A stretch of DNA of 12,947 bases, taken from assembly GCA_900088475.1 (NCBI GenBank), contig FLMG01000198.1, positions 1 to 12,947 of the forward strand, in the 5' to 3' direction. This DNA is from Hyphochytrium catenoides. Its lineage: Eukaryota; Sar; Hyphochytriomycetes; Hyphochytriales; Hyphochytriaceae. Positions 1-7,096 of this stretch are shown here, one piece after another. Made by a program: the position numbers and the translations under genes. How positions within the stretch are numbered: the stretch's first letter is position 1; each line of letters starts with the position of its first letter. The notes below the pieces were generated by a model that did not search any database, was not told the DNA's origin, and saw nothing but the letters and a program-made list of their open reading frames with translations.

Positions 1-74
1 TGGTGTATGGTGCATACTGGTTAGGGTGTCGGCATCAAAGACAGAGGTCCTGGGATTAAATCCCGGAGGGTACA
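1..74 (+). tRNA. tRNA-like module in LTR-A1 (partial, decayed)
   Basis: The module starts at the position equivalent to tRNA base 8, so the 5' acceptor strand lies outside the window. The A-box-like TGGTGTATGG is at 1-10. The T arm (CTGGG/CCCGG stem) is followed by 3' acceptor strand AGGGTAC at 67-73 and discriminator A74. The B box here reads GGATTAAATCC, with two differences from GGTTCAAATCC in the other copies, so this copy is probably degenerate. No CCA is encoded, as is usual for eukaryotic tRNA genes. The anticodon cannot be assigned by eye. Confidence 0.55.
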
Positions 75-150
75 AAACTTTTCTCCGGTATATTCAGACA
101 TCCCCCAATATTAATTCAAAGTGCTCACCATCAAATGATAAAATCTAACA
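1..150 (+). mobile_element. LTR-A copy A1 (tRNA-bearing LTR), 3' portion
   Basis: The window opens inside a repeat that recurs at 6910-7165 (minus), 10426-10671 and 10796-10978. This copy holds most of the tRNA-like module, a TTTT run at 79-82 and the LTR tail ending in ATCTAACA at 150. It is followed by sequence belonging to LTR-D, so A1 appears to be inserted in an LTR-D. The left TSD lies outside the window, so the insertion cannot be proven here. Confidence 0.8.
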
Positions 151-271
151 CGGGTTTATTAGGAATAGTTGGCATAGTCAGAATAGCTCTAGTTTATGGG
201 ACCCCAGTTGGGCTTATAAGTCGAGCACTCTCATCTAATGACATTGTCCAATCATCCCATCTAATCCAACA
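151..271 (+). mobile_element. LTR-D copy D1, 3' part
   Basis: This stretch is nearly identical to the ends of LTR-D2 (9550-9672) and LTR-D4 (12062-12181) and ends in ATCCAACA. It is interrupted on its left by LTR-A1. No PBS follows. Instead the terminal repeat of the tyrosine-recombinase element begins within a few bases, so D1 is probably an insertion at or in the 3' end of that element. The bases GCAGT (272-276) would be its right TSD if so, but the left copy lies outside the window. Confidence 0.75.
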
Positions 272-276
272 GCAGT

Positions 277-345
277 TCCTTCTTTCCTCCATCCGGAACA
301 ACCATTATCCCGCATACCGCTTCGCTTAAGCTGGATAATTGTCCA
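277..345 (-). repeat. 69-bp direct repeat, recombinase-proximal copy
   Basis: This matches 5780-5848 in the same orientation with a single mismatch. Read on the minus strand it starts TGGACAATTATCC. It lies about 160 bp downstream of the recombinase stop, where a Ngaro-type element would carry its A2 or B repeat. Confidence 0.9.
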
Positions 346-360
346 GTTCCAAGGATGGAG
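286..360. repeat. 75-nt stem-loop at the 3' end of the tyrosine-recombinase element
   Basis: Three nested complementary blocks are visible: CTCCATCC (286-293) with GGATGGAG (353-360), GGAAC with GTTCC, and ATTATCC with GGATAAT. They enclose a loop that includes the palindrome GCTTAAGC. The copy at 5780-5848 has the inner blocks but lacks the outer right arm, consistent with that copy being a true terminus. The stem could act in cDNA circularisation or as a recombinase site; that role is inference. Confidence 0.65.
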
Positions 361-506
361 AAGGCTGGAACCTCCTTGATGACTTTGCTGGGGCAAGGAG
401 GCAGGTTACCATTATTACTAGATGGTTCCGTACTACGCATACCGCACCTGATGGTGATGAGGAGACGGTCCCCCCAAGAGACATGATGAGGACTCAGCAT
501 GGGCGT
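361..506 (-). other. 3' non-coding region of the tyrosine-recombinase element
   Basis: This lies between the recombinase stop (TAG at 509-507, minus) and the terminal stem-loop. No conserved ORF is visible. GCATACCGC occurs here (about 436-445) and also inside the 69-bp repeat, a weak hint of further repeat structure. I see no other feature. Confidence 0.4.
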
Positions 507-1592
507 CTACTCACCACCAACATCCTCCCTTCCCAGCGCCTTTCGAGCTATGTCGCAGTTCTTCTTGCGACCTTGCAGCGGATAGTCCTCGAACACATCG
601 GACCTCCAGCGCCCCAGCTTCTTGATTGCCAAGGAGTCAATTCCGCCTCCGAACATGGCTGTCGCTCCTCCAATTCGTAGTGAATGCGTGGAGAAGTCAC
701 TTGCCTTCCGGCCGACCTTTGTGCTTGCGTCCTTGATGACCTTGGCAAGGTGCCCTCCTGATAGGTATCTGCCTCCCTTTTCTGAGACGCTGATGGCGCA
801 CTTGGAAATTGGGGAGTCGGGAAGTGAACCCCACAAGTGGTGGACTCGTTTGACCACCTTAGCCGCTTAGACGGGACATAAGACATTGTCGCCTGATCGC
901 TGGAGAAAACGTTCTGCTCCTCTGCCAATCTGGTCACTCTTGGCTGAGCGTAGATTGATAGAAACGGTTGTTGCTGCTGCTTCTCCGCACTCGCGTCCGT
1001 CGTCATCAAGGAGTCTGAGGTCAGAGAGTCTAAGATCATGGTCGCTTCCCTTGCATCGGACAACTTCTGACTTTCTGAGGAGGAAGAAAAAGGCCAACAG
1101 GATGATACCCCATAGGAGTTGGTCAGCGGGTTGGCCGCCCCATAACCGGGTGGTGATAGAGGTGAGCATGGCGACCGTAACGGGCTGCCTCTTGCGAATG
1201 GGCGGGGAACTTCTGCGGATGCCGGTGAGGAGATGTCGGAGCTGAGCAGTGAAGGCGACCTCAACCCCGTGGTATTGGCGGTGATACCAGCGGATGGCGG
1301 ACAACTTATTGATGAATGTTCCGTAACAGTTGGCGCGGCCGGCACGGTTGAACCCCATGGTGCGGCAATAGACAAAGAACTGGCTAACGCGAGAAGTGTT
1401 CTCTGCGTGAGATCCAAGGAGCCAGGGTCCGTGGCCAAGGAAGCTACACCAGGCCGTCCACTGGTGCCAAGCGGAAGCATACTTTCGCTGGCTCTGGGTT
1501 GCGAGAGCGTTGAGCTGGATATCGTGTTCCAGAAGCGCCAGAGATCGCGAAATTGCTCCGGGATGGGAACCCGGGATCAGGTGGAACAGAAG
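507..1592 (-). pseudogene. Tyrosine recombinase (integrase) with in-frame stop
   Basis: This is the enzyme that would insert the circular cDNA without a TSD. The frame opens after a TAA at 1595-1593 and starts with an N-terminal helical, SAM-like region (WHQWTAWC near 1450). The catalytic residues are then readable in order: Arg in LLRKSEVV (codon at 1076), Lys in RSAKS (941), His and Arg in HSLR (686, 677), Trp in GRW (608) and the Tyr nucleophile in FEDY (584). A TAA at 869-867 splits the frame between the Lys and HxxR parts without changing frame. No ATG lies between 1592 and 1358, so translation probably depends on the RT frame, which overlaps it by about 16 nt (RT stop TGA at 1579-1577) in a -1 relation. 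I call it a pseudogene because of the stop, though read-through cannot be excluded. Confidence 0.85.
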
Positions 1593-3001
1593 TTAGTAAA
1601 GTCAGTCCGGCGATCAGGGCGCGACCACACCCGGCTGCCGGCATCTGCGATATCATTGAGATCGCCAGCGATATGCTGGGCGCTACAGAAGAGGCCGTAG
1701 CGCACCTCGGCATAGGCCAATAGGCGTAGAAGAGTCTGGGCTCGAGGGTTGGAAGAGTAGCGTCGCCGATTCCACGACACAGCGGAGGTGTTGTCAAGCC
1801 AGAAGTTAATATGCACAAGTGCGCCCGAAGCTGCCTGGTGCCACGAACCACCCCACAAGAGGACCGCAAAGACGGCGCTCGAGAGTTCACGAACGTTGAT
1901 GCCCAATGGACCCTTCGAGGACTCACGGAAGAGAGCAACTTCGTCAGGAGAGAACTGGACCTGTAGGTATTCCTTCGAGTGCGGATTGAGGACGCACAGG
2001 CCCTCATCCGAAGCGTCCATGAAGAGGTGGATATGTGGTCGGGACGACTTGACAAACAACTGGAGTGGAACACGATTCATGTGGCCCAGGAGCAGAACAG
2101 TGCGAAACCAGACTAAATCTTGAGATGCTATAGAAGAGAGCGCAATGCGTCCGTAGCGAGGAGCCACTTTGAGCAGAGAAACAAGACCTTGAAAGAAGGC
2201 GGTCGCAGCCGGGAAGCAGATGGCAACGTGGCGAAGGCTACCAAGGAGCTTTTGAAGACTGGAGCGAGACACAGCACCCGCCGTAAGGGTGAGCGCGATG
2301 CGATCCAGGGCCTTGCTCACCTTATCCGCAGGCATGGATAGCGACAGGTCCGGGAGGTTCCAGATGAGACCCAAGGACTTGCCTTCCGTGAACCACGTTG
2401 TAAACTTTTTGTCGTTTAGTGCTTCCGGGCCAAGAACGTCCACCATTGCCGTGCAAAGTGCGAGATCACTCTCGTCCAAGCGGAAGCCAACATCCAACTC
2501 GACAGAGTTGTGGTCATCACGCCAATAGAGGGAGGTGAAGGAATTGGCATGCGCTTGTGGTTGGTGCTCCCACTGCGGTGAGGAGGCCGCGTATCGGCCT
2601 GCGATGGATTGCGCCGCGAGGTTATAGAAGCCCGGAGAACCCGTCCATCCGAAGGGGCACGACAAATCGATGACCAGGGCGTTATCTTCTGGCAACACGG
2701 CGGCGAACTTGCAGACGTCTTCCGCGGCGATAGGAATGTGCCTGAATGCACCGGAGACATCACCCGTCATCATCTTGGTGACGTGCGGCTTGGAGGAAAG
2801 TTCGACAACACGCCGCGCGATGGCTTGAGCAGAATCGTAAGAGACTGAAGGTACCTGGGAAGTGTCTGTAAAGTCGTTTACGGAAGCGTTAGCTGGAAAC
2901 GATAGGTCATGGATGATCCGGCCATCCTCCGTCAAGGGAACGCCTGGTTTCTCCACTACGCCCAACGGACTGCATATGACCTCAGGCCCGCTGGAGGAGG
3001 T
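1577..3001 (-). CDS. Reverse transcriptase-RNase H of the tyrosine-recombinase element
   Basis: It copies element RNA into DNA and degrades the RNA strand. Numbering from the Met at 2965 (462 residues): RT motif A GDVSGAFRHI with Asp69; motif B CPFGWTGSPGFY at 103-114; motif C YWRDD with Asp150-Asp151 (Arg where YxDD enzymes vary); then the thumb. RNase H follows with Asp317 (FMDAS), Glu360 (NVREL), Asp391 (WLDN) and Asp441 (ADAGSR), so both catalytic sets are present. The family is DIRS/Ngaro-type rather than copia or gypsy, from motif style and from the tyrosine recombinase next door. The Met at 2965 is unlikely to be the natural start, because conserved upstream sequence continues in another frame (2982-3278). 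The ORF ends with TGA overlapping the recombinase frame. Confidence 0.9.
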   Translation of the reverse strand, partial: TSSSGPEVICSPLGVVEKPGVPLTEDGRIIHDLSFPANASVNDFTDTSQVPSVSYDSAQAIARRVVELSSKPHVTKMMTGDVSGAFRHIPIAAEDVCKFAAVLPEDNALVIDLSCPFGWTGSPGFYNLAAQSIAGRYAASSPQWEHQPQAHANSFTSLYWRDDHNSVELDVGFRLDESDLALCTAMVDVLGPEALNDKKFTTWFTEGKSLGLIWNLPDLSLSMPADKVSKALDRIALTLTAGAVSRSSLQKLLGSLRHVAICFPAATAFFQGLVSLLKVAPRYGRIALSSIASQDLVWFRTVLLLGHMNRVPLQLFVKSSRPHIHLFMDASDEGLCVLNPHSKEYLQVQFSPDEVALFRESSKGPLGINVRELSSAVFAVLLWGGSWHQAASGALVHINFWLDNTSAVSWNRRRYSSNPRAQTLLRLLAYAEVRYGLFCSAQHIAGDLNDIADAGSRVWSRPDRRTDFTNFCST

Positions 3002-3278
3002 CTAAATCGAGCACGAGGTACCTTCCCTGGTCCTGTCCCTCCCGCACATGGCGACGAACCGTGGCGATATGCTTTCGAGCGGAGTCATGGTTATCTGGTG
3101 GTTGCGACTGCGGAGGTATAGCCTGAAGCCACGGCGGTCGAACCCCGTTAATAACGATGGAGTTCCACAAGGCAGAGGCAGAACCATAAGGGGAAGGGTG
3201 TGAACCGAGAATTAAAGTTCTATAGGTCGTGGATCGTCCTCCGTCTCCCCGCGAACCAGTTTGACTAACGCCACCAAA
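2982..3278 (-). pseudogene. N-terminal segment of the RT ORF in a shifted frame
   Basis: The frame opens after a TAG (3281-3279) and contains NGVRPPWLQ, PDNHDSARKH and GRYLVLDLDL, which I read as the conserved lead-in to the RT of this family. It stops at TGA 2984-2982. The continuation (GPEVICSPLGVVEKPG) is in the frame of the main RT body, so a one-base shift lies around 2985-3005. Upstream, the linker ORF (3724-3212) is in the same frame as the RT body. The pattern is frame 1, frame 2, frame 1, which looks like a pair of compensating indels. Programmed shifting at the upstream overlap (3278-3212) is an alternative. Confidence 0.65.
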
Positions 3279-3724
3279 CTACACCCGCTACGTCTGACAT
3301 ACTCAGATGGAACCGTCTTCATTTCGTGGTCAAGGGGAACGTTGGTCGCTGGAAGAGAAGAACTGGCCAGAGGCGGTAACTGGAGGTCATATTCCGCCAG
3401 TGCAACGAAAAACTGGTCCTGGATAGTGCATCGAGCCTCCGCAAGGCTCTCCTTGCGCGATGTAATATAAGCGTTATGGTCAGCTGTGGCCTCAGTGACG
3501 AAGGTGGTGGGATCTGAACACAAGTTGCTCTCAGCAAGCGGCTTGGACGATGGGCGGGCCTCCGCTGACGTCGGTGGGTTCGCCTCCGCTGACGTCGGTG
3601 GGTTCGTCTCGCCTTCCAGAATGGTTGTACACTTCCGGAGCATTGGTGTGCGGCCCTGTGGCGACAGCAGCACAGGTCGGTGCTTAGCAGGATTGTCCCT
3701 CCATTTCCGCACGTTGGCTAGCAA
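3212..3724 (-). CDS. Linker ORF between gag and RT, unknown function
   Basis: This is 170 residues, hydrophilic and without a recognisable enzyme motif. It starts MLANVRKWRDNPAKHRP and includes two copies of an eight-residue repeat (NPPTSAEA) encoded by a 24-bp tandem repeat. It ends at TAA 3214-3212 and overlaps the RT N-terminal frame by about 67 nt. Its position suggests it is the start of the pol ORF (a tether upstream of RT) rather than a separate gene. It begins 75 bp after gag ends. I do not recognise a family. Confidence 0.55.
   Translation of the reverse strand: MLANVRKWRDNPAKHRPVLLSPQGRTPMLRKCTTILEGETNPPTSAEANPPTSAEARPSSKPLAESNLCSDPTTFVTEATADHNAYITSRKESLAEARCTIQDQFFVALAEYDLQLPPLASSSLPATNVPLDHEMKTVPSEYVRRSGCSLVALVKLVRGETEDDPRPIEL
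3558..3605 (-). repeat. 24-bp tandem repeat, two units
   Basis: Two perfect in-frame units (3558-3581 and 3582-3605) encode NPPTSAEA twice in the linker ORF. This is probably replication slippage in a low-complexity stretch. Confidence 0.9.
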
Positions 3725-3799
3725 AGAATCCTCAAGTCCCGCATCAGGTGGCTCTTTCTTTCGCTTCCCCAGTGGCGTGAAGGGGCCACCGGGGCGCCA

Positions 3800-5242
3800 T
3801 CAGTTGCTGGACACTGAGACACTCAAATCGCCCATCGCCTTGCGAAGGTGATCCCGGACGACTGCAGGCAGAGAGTCGGGCACAAAGTGAGCTCTACTGG
3901 CAGAATAATGGCATCCACCGCCGGCTTTGTCGGTACACCCTTTGGCTGAGAGATAGCGAAGGCACACGACTTGGTTTCCCTTCCTGGGTAGAGCTCGAAG
4001 GACCGCCTCCGGAATAGGAACCACACCTGGTTTGCCAACGCCTTGGCCGCCACGTGGCGGTGCTGTGGGTGGAACTGCTGCAGGTTGGGTAGAACGTTGG
4101 TGACGAAGAGTGATCCTTCGCTCTATCTCCATGAACGCAGGATCAGCTATTGAAAAGGCCGCAATGGCCTTCTCATTGGAAGAGTGCTCTCCAGTGTGGA
4201 GCCTCGAACGCCACCAACCCAGCCGATCATTGAGCCAGATGACAAGCTCAACGAGGAACTCGCTCTCAGTCGAACACTCAATGACCTCTAGCCGTTCCAA
4301 GAAGGCCAAGGCACCAGTGACCACCTCCGCTGTTTGTAGGGTCCAAAACTCCTTGGCGAATATCTGGAGTCCTCGAACAGCCCGAATGATCTCCCCTAAT
4401 GAGCCTGGTGGAGGACATGTAGGGAGCACCGCAGAGCGTGCGTAGTCGTTCATGTGCCCTGCTTCGGCAGAGAGCTGACGCTCAAGGGTGAGAGGTCGAA
4501 AGTGCAAGACTGACAGCCTCTTAAAGCCGAAATCAAAGGTATAAGCCGCCATCAGGACCACGGGAAGCGCTAGGAACGTAACAGCCGGGTGGTGGAGCTG
4601 GAGGGACTCAAGTAAGGTGTGTGGATCCTTACCTCGGTGTCGTTCCGCCAGCAGCTTGCTGGCCACCTCTTGTTGCAGCGCACTCGGCCGGAAAAGTCCC
4701 TTGTCCTTCACGCCACGCTCGGTGGTGCTGGAGGCCGCTTGTTGCATCACAACTCGCGCTTCTTGGAGCTCCGCAAGCTTCTCCTTGAGGCCCGACATCT
4801 CCACTTGGTGCAGTTCCTGTTGTCGGGTTATAGTCGCGAGCATCTGCTGCTGGAAGGCTTGTTGCTGACTATTAGCTTGCAAGATCTGCAACAGAATCCC
4901 TTGCAAAACGTCTGCTCCGCCCATAACTCCTGGTGACGTTGAAGCCATCGGTTGCGGTGACGCTGGTGGTACTGCAGCGCCAGGTGGTGCCGCAGTTAGT
5001 GGTGGTGGAGGTGGAGCCGAGGACGATGCTGCTGCTTCAGGCATCCGGGCCGATGTTGATGAGATCGATGGAGGGCTGAATACCTCCTCGTCCTCACCAG
5101 TGATATCACTTTCATCGTCACTCTTCATCACTTCGTCTGCTGAAGCCCCATCATCCTCGACTTCCTCCTGTGCTGCTAATGGTACCTTGGTACCACCCTT
5201 CTCAGCCGCCGCTGTTGCCTTCTTTCGATTGCCCTTAGCCAT
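3800..5242 (-). CDS. Gag-like structural protein of the tyrosine-recombinase element
   Basis: This is a 480-residue intact ORF and the first gene of the element, starting at ATG 5242. The N-terminus is basic then acidic (residues 1-55), followed by a Pro/Ala/Ser-rich stretch (60-105). Residues about 112-170 are Gln/Leu-rich and heptad-like, so probably a coiled coil for multimerisation. The central domain (about 185-380) has alternating hydrophobic helices as expected of a capsid-like fold. Near the C-terminus, Cys427, Cys436, Cys444 and His452 form a CCCH-like zinc-binding pattern (CX8CX7CX7H) that could bind element RNA. Function is inferred from position and composition; I see no exact family signature. 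No frameshift or stop is present, making this the best preserved gene in the window. Confidence 0.75.
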   Translation of the reverse strand: MAKGNRKKATAAAEKGGTKVPLAAQEEVEDDGASADEVMKSDDESDITGEDEEVFSPPSISSTSARMPEAAASSSAPPPPPLTAAPPGAAVPPASPQPMASTSPGVMGGADVLQGILLQILQANSQQQAFQQQMLATITRQQELHQVEMSGLKEKLAELQEARVVMQQAASSTTERGVKDKGLFRPSALQQEVASKLLAERHRGKDPHTLLESLQLHHPAVTFLALPVVLMAAYTFDFGFKRLSVLHFRPLTLERQLSAEAGHMNDYARSAVLPTCPPPGSLGEIIRAVRGLQIFAKEFWTLQTAEVVTGALAFLERLEVIECSTESEFLVELVIWLNDRLGWWRSRLHTGEHSSNEKAIAAFSIADPAFMEIERRITLRHQRSTQPAAVPPTAPPRGGQGVGKPGVVPIPEAVLRALPRKGNQVVCLRYLSAKGCTDKAGGGCHYSASRAHFVPDSLPAVVRDHLRKAMGDLSVSVSSN

Positions 5243-5779
5243 CGCCGAAGAGCAGAAGAGAGAAGAGACGCAAAGAGATAATTGACTGCTGCTGTTGTTT
5301 GTAATAATGTAGAAGAAGGACTACGTGTCGCTTCTTAAACCGTCGTCGGTTAAGTTGATGAAGGACAACGTTGTCGCTTCTTCAAGAGTTACAGAAATCT
5401 GAACTCCGTTAGCCCACAGTATCAGCGTTGATGCTGCAGCTTCTCGAGATCTCGGTAACTGCGCTGCTCGTGACGATCTGCTCGCTTTCTCGCTCCTTTC
5501 CCGGCCCGAAGGAAGGTTGAGTCTTCTCTCCGCTGTTCCTTGAGCTGACGCTCTCGCCTTTGCCCTTCCTCTTCTTCACCGTTCCTTCTTCTTCTCTACT
5601 ACGTTATTACTACTACGTCTGCTAACTACTTGCTGCTAAGGTTGACTCACTGTTGGCTTGTTGGATTCACCGTAACTATTACTATTGATAGAACCACACG
5701 GAACCTCTGTCCGTCATGATGCCGATGTTGTGATGAATGATTACAGTGTCTGCTTTGAAGGAGGTGTGGGCAGGGCGGC
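5243..5779 (-). promoter_or_regulatory. 5' leader of the tyrosine-recombinase element, non-coding
   Basis: This 537-bp stretch lies upstream of the gag ATG and inside the terminal repeat. It is rich in CTT/CTG and GAA/CAG triplets and shows no conserved ORF. Promoter and RNA packaging signals would be expected here, but I cannot point to a specific box. Confidence 0.45.
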
Positions 5780-5848
5780 TCCTTCTTTTCTCCATCCGGA
5801 ACAACCATTATCCCGCATACCGCTTCGCTTAAGCTGGATAATTGTCCA
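5780..5848 (-). repeat. 69-bp direct repeat, gag-proximal (5') end
   Basis: This matches 277-345 with one mismatch. Its outer edge (5848) is directly followed by copia RNase H sequence, so it marks the 5' end of the tyrosine-recombinase element. I see no TSD, as expected for recombinase-mediated insertion. Confidence 0.9.
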
Positions 5849-6156
5849 TTCACCTGATTCCCAACCACACAGTGCTTGACACATCAATAGATGTCGATTT
5901 TGGTATCGGTATTTCGCAGACTGTTATTATTGTGCTGTTGTTATCTTGATGTGAGACGATGGGTCTACCCAGTGGACACTGAAGCTCCTGTAAGGAATAA
6001 GACATGTGTTCTGCATGTTTGGATCCGGTCAAACATGAGATACACTCTGCTTCAGTGGTCGAGGACGCCACTATGTCTTGCTTCTTAGCCTTCCAACTAT
6101 TAGCACCAGTCCCTAGGTAGCCATAGTGGGTTTTTTGTCGTTATGACCATTCGCCT
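5849..6156 (-). pseudogene. Copia RNase H fragment (copy 2), cut by two elements
   Basis: Reading on the minus strand, motifs typical of Ty1/copia RNase H appear in order: NGHNDKKPTMA, then KKQDIVASSTTEAEC with the catalytic Glu context, GSKHAEH, HQDNNSTI (the Asp-Asn motif) and KSTSIDV. A TAG interrupts it after PTMAT and small indels shift the frame. On its upstream side it abuts LTR-E at 6157, and on its downstream side the tyrosine-recombinase element at 5848. It is therefore the target of both insertions and among the oldest sequence in the window. Confidence 0.8.
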
Positions 6157-6811
6157 TGATGAATGTATGGGATTCGGAGACAATTATATTATGAGTTCCT
6201 GCTCGGCTTATAAGCCTGATAAGCCTGAAAGGGTAGTCTCCAGATTGGGGGACCCTATTGGATTTCGGATCCTGAATACTAGTGAGATGTGTTCCTAATA
6301 GGGAGTACCTGTTCTCTCTTAGTATTAAGCCATAGATAACATTAGAGTCCATGTCTTCCTTCAAATCTCTGCTTCTTCTACTTGCAGTTTGGGACTGTAA
6401 CTTGGACAGTTGGTCTGGTACATCTTAGTTCTATGAAGTAAGACTCAGATATTCCATACTGTTGAGTGCTACTATGTTCGTTGTCAGTAGTGCAGTAGTC
6501 ACTCTCTATACACACCTAGCTCTCAGGGACATAGACGTTACGGGTACACCTGTGTTATGGGAAAGAGGGATGTGAGAAGAATTTCCAGAGGAACACAGGA
6601 GCAGCAGAGGAGAGAGAGATGATGAGGGAAGCTGGGCCGAGCAAAAGATGTCGAGTCCAGACCAGGCTCTCAGGACTGAGTGATCATTCATAGAAATCTC
6701 CATCACACATCAATATCAAGTCCCTTTGTTATCATTGCATCTAGATTGTGCTCATACAGAAGCTTCAGGCATTGCCACCCATCTCTGTAAAATTCATCAT
6801 ATACTTCAACA
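6157..6811 (-). mobile_element. LTR-E, 3' LTR of copia copy 1, interrupted by solo LTR-C1
   Basis: On the minus strand it starts TGTTGAAG at 6811, right after a polypurine tract, and ends ATTCATCA at 6157. Removing LTR-C1 leaves about 310 bp. Parts align with LTR-D (the region around GGCTTATAAGYCGAGCA and the CCCATACA end), so E and D are diverged relatives. The downstream flank AGGCG (minus) would be its TSD; the partner copy is not in view. Confidence 0.7.
6460..6799 (+). mobile_element. Solo LTR-C1
   Basis: This 340-bp TGTTGAG...TTCATCA unit is nearly identical to LTR-C3 (9960-10297) and similar to LTR-C2 (7507-7857). The flanks CATAC (6455-6459) and TATAC (6800-6804) look like a 5-bp TSD with one change. 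No PBS follows, so it is a solo LTR left by LTR-LTR recombination inside LTR-E. Confidence 0.85.
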
Positions 6812-6820
6812 CCTCCCCGC
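6812..6820 (-). promoter_or_regulatory. Polypurine tract of copia copy 1
   Basis: The minus strand reads GCGGGGAGG immediately before TGTTGAAG of LTR-E. The same tract precedes LTR-D4 (11847-11855), and a variant GCGAGGAGG precedes LTR-D5. It would prime plus-strand DNA. Confidence 0.75.
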
Positions 6821-6986
6821 AGTTCCAAATGTCTGTAGGTAAGAGAGGTTGAGGGGTTCGATCCTGAGAGAGAGGATGGTCATATGGTAGGTTTGTTGGG
6901 TACTATTCCTGTTAGATTTTATCATTGGATGGTGAGCACTTTGAACTAATATTGGGGGGAGTCTGAATATACCGGAGAAAAGTTTT

Positions 6987-7066
6987 GTACGCTCCGGGAT
7001 TTGAACCCAGGACCTCTGTCGATGCTGCCGACACCCTAACCAGTATGCACCATACACCAAACGTAC
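6987..7066 (-). tRNA. tRNA-like module in LTR-A2 (best-folded copy)
   Basis: The module is 80 nt. Acceptor strands GTACGTT and AGCGTAC pair over 7 bp with one G-U. The T arm is CTGGG/CCCGG with loop TTCAAAT, giving a perfect B box (GGTTCAAATCC). The A box TGGTGTATGG sits at base 8. In this copy TGTCG/CGACA forms a 5-bp stem with a 7-nt loop, GCAGCAT, in the anticodon-arm position. The D-arm region is about 8 nt too long, perhaps from the near-repeat GGTGTAT/GGTGCAT. Position 33 is not U, so the anticodon is uncertain and decoding is doubtful. A Pol III-type TTTT follows 5 nt after the discriminator base. Confidence 0.65.
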
Positions 7067-7088
7067 ACTTGACTAATCTCCGTTTTTG

Positions 7089-7096
7089 TTTATATA
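7089..7096 (-). promoter_or_regulatory. TATA box of LTR-A2
   Basis: TATATAAA lies on the minus strand and begins 30 bp upstream of the tRNA-like 5' end. The same 30-bp spacing is found in LTR-A3 and LTR-A4, so Pol II transcripts would begin near the tRNA-like 5' end. Confidence 0.6.

Larger units (their letters stand above)
277..5848 (-). mobile_element. Tyrosine-recombinase retrotransposon (DIRS/Ngaro-like)
   Basis: The element reads on the minus strand from about 5848 to 277. It has a 5' leader, gag, a linker ORF, RT-RNase H and a tyrosine recombinase in place of a DDE integrase. 69-bp direct repeats (one mismatch) sit at the two ends. Direct rather than inverted end repeats favour a Ngaro-like over a classical DIRS1 layout. 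I could not delimit a full split-repeat (A1...B1-A2-B2) set, and part of the 3' end may lie left of the window beyond LTR-D1. The right end abuts a copia RNase H fragment, suggesting insertion into an older copia copy. Gag and the RT body are open; RT N-terminus and recombinase are broken. Confidence 0.85.

Noticed and set aside
261-500. Peptide SLSEAVCGIMVVPDG encoded near both ends of the tyrosine-recombinase element
   Set aside because: It is just the translation of the 69-bp direct repeat and shows no sign of being a protein.
886-1245. Plus-strand ORFs opposite the recombinase, RT and gag
   Set aside because: They are antisense shadows of GC-rich coding sequence and show no family motif.
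548-1480. A 310-residue minus-strand ORF overlapping the recombinase
   Set aside because: Low-complexity Ser/Pro composition in a frame shadowing the recombinase, whose catalytic residues are clear in the other frame.
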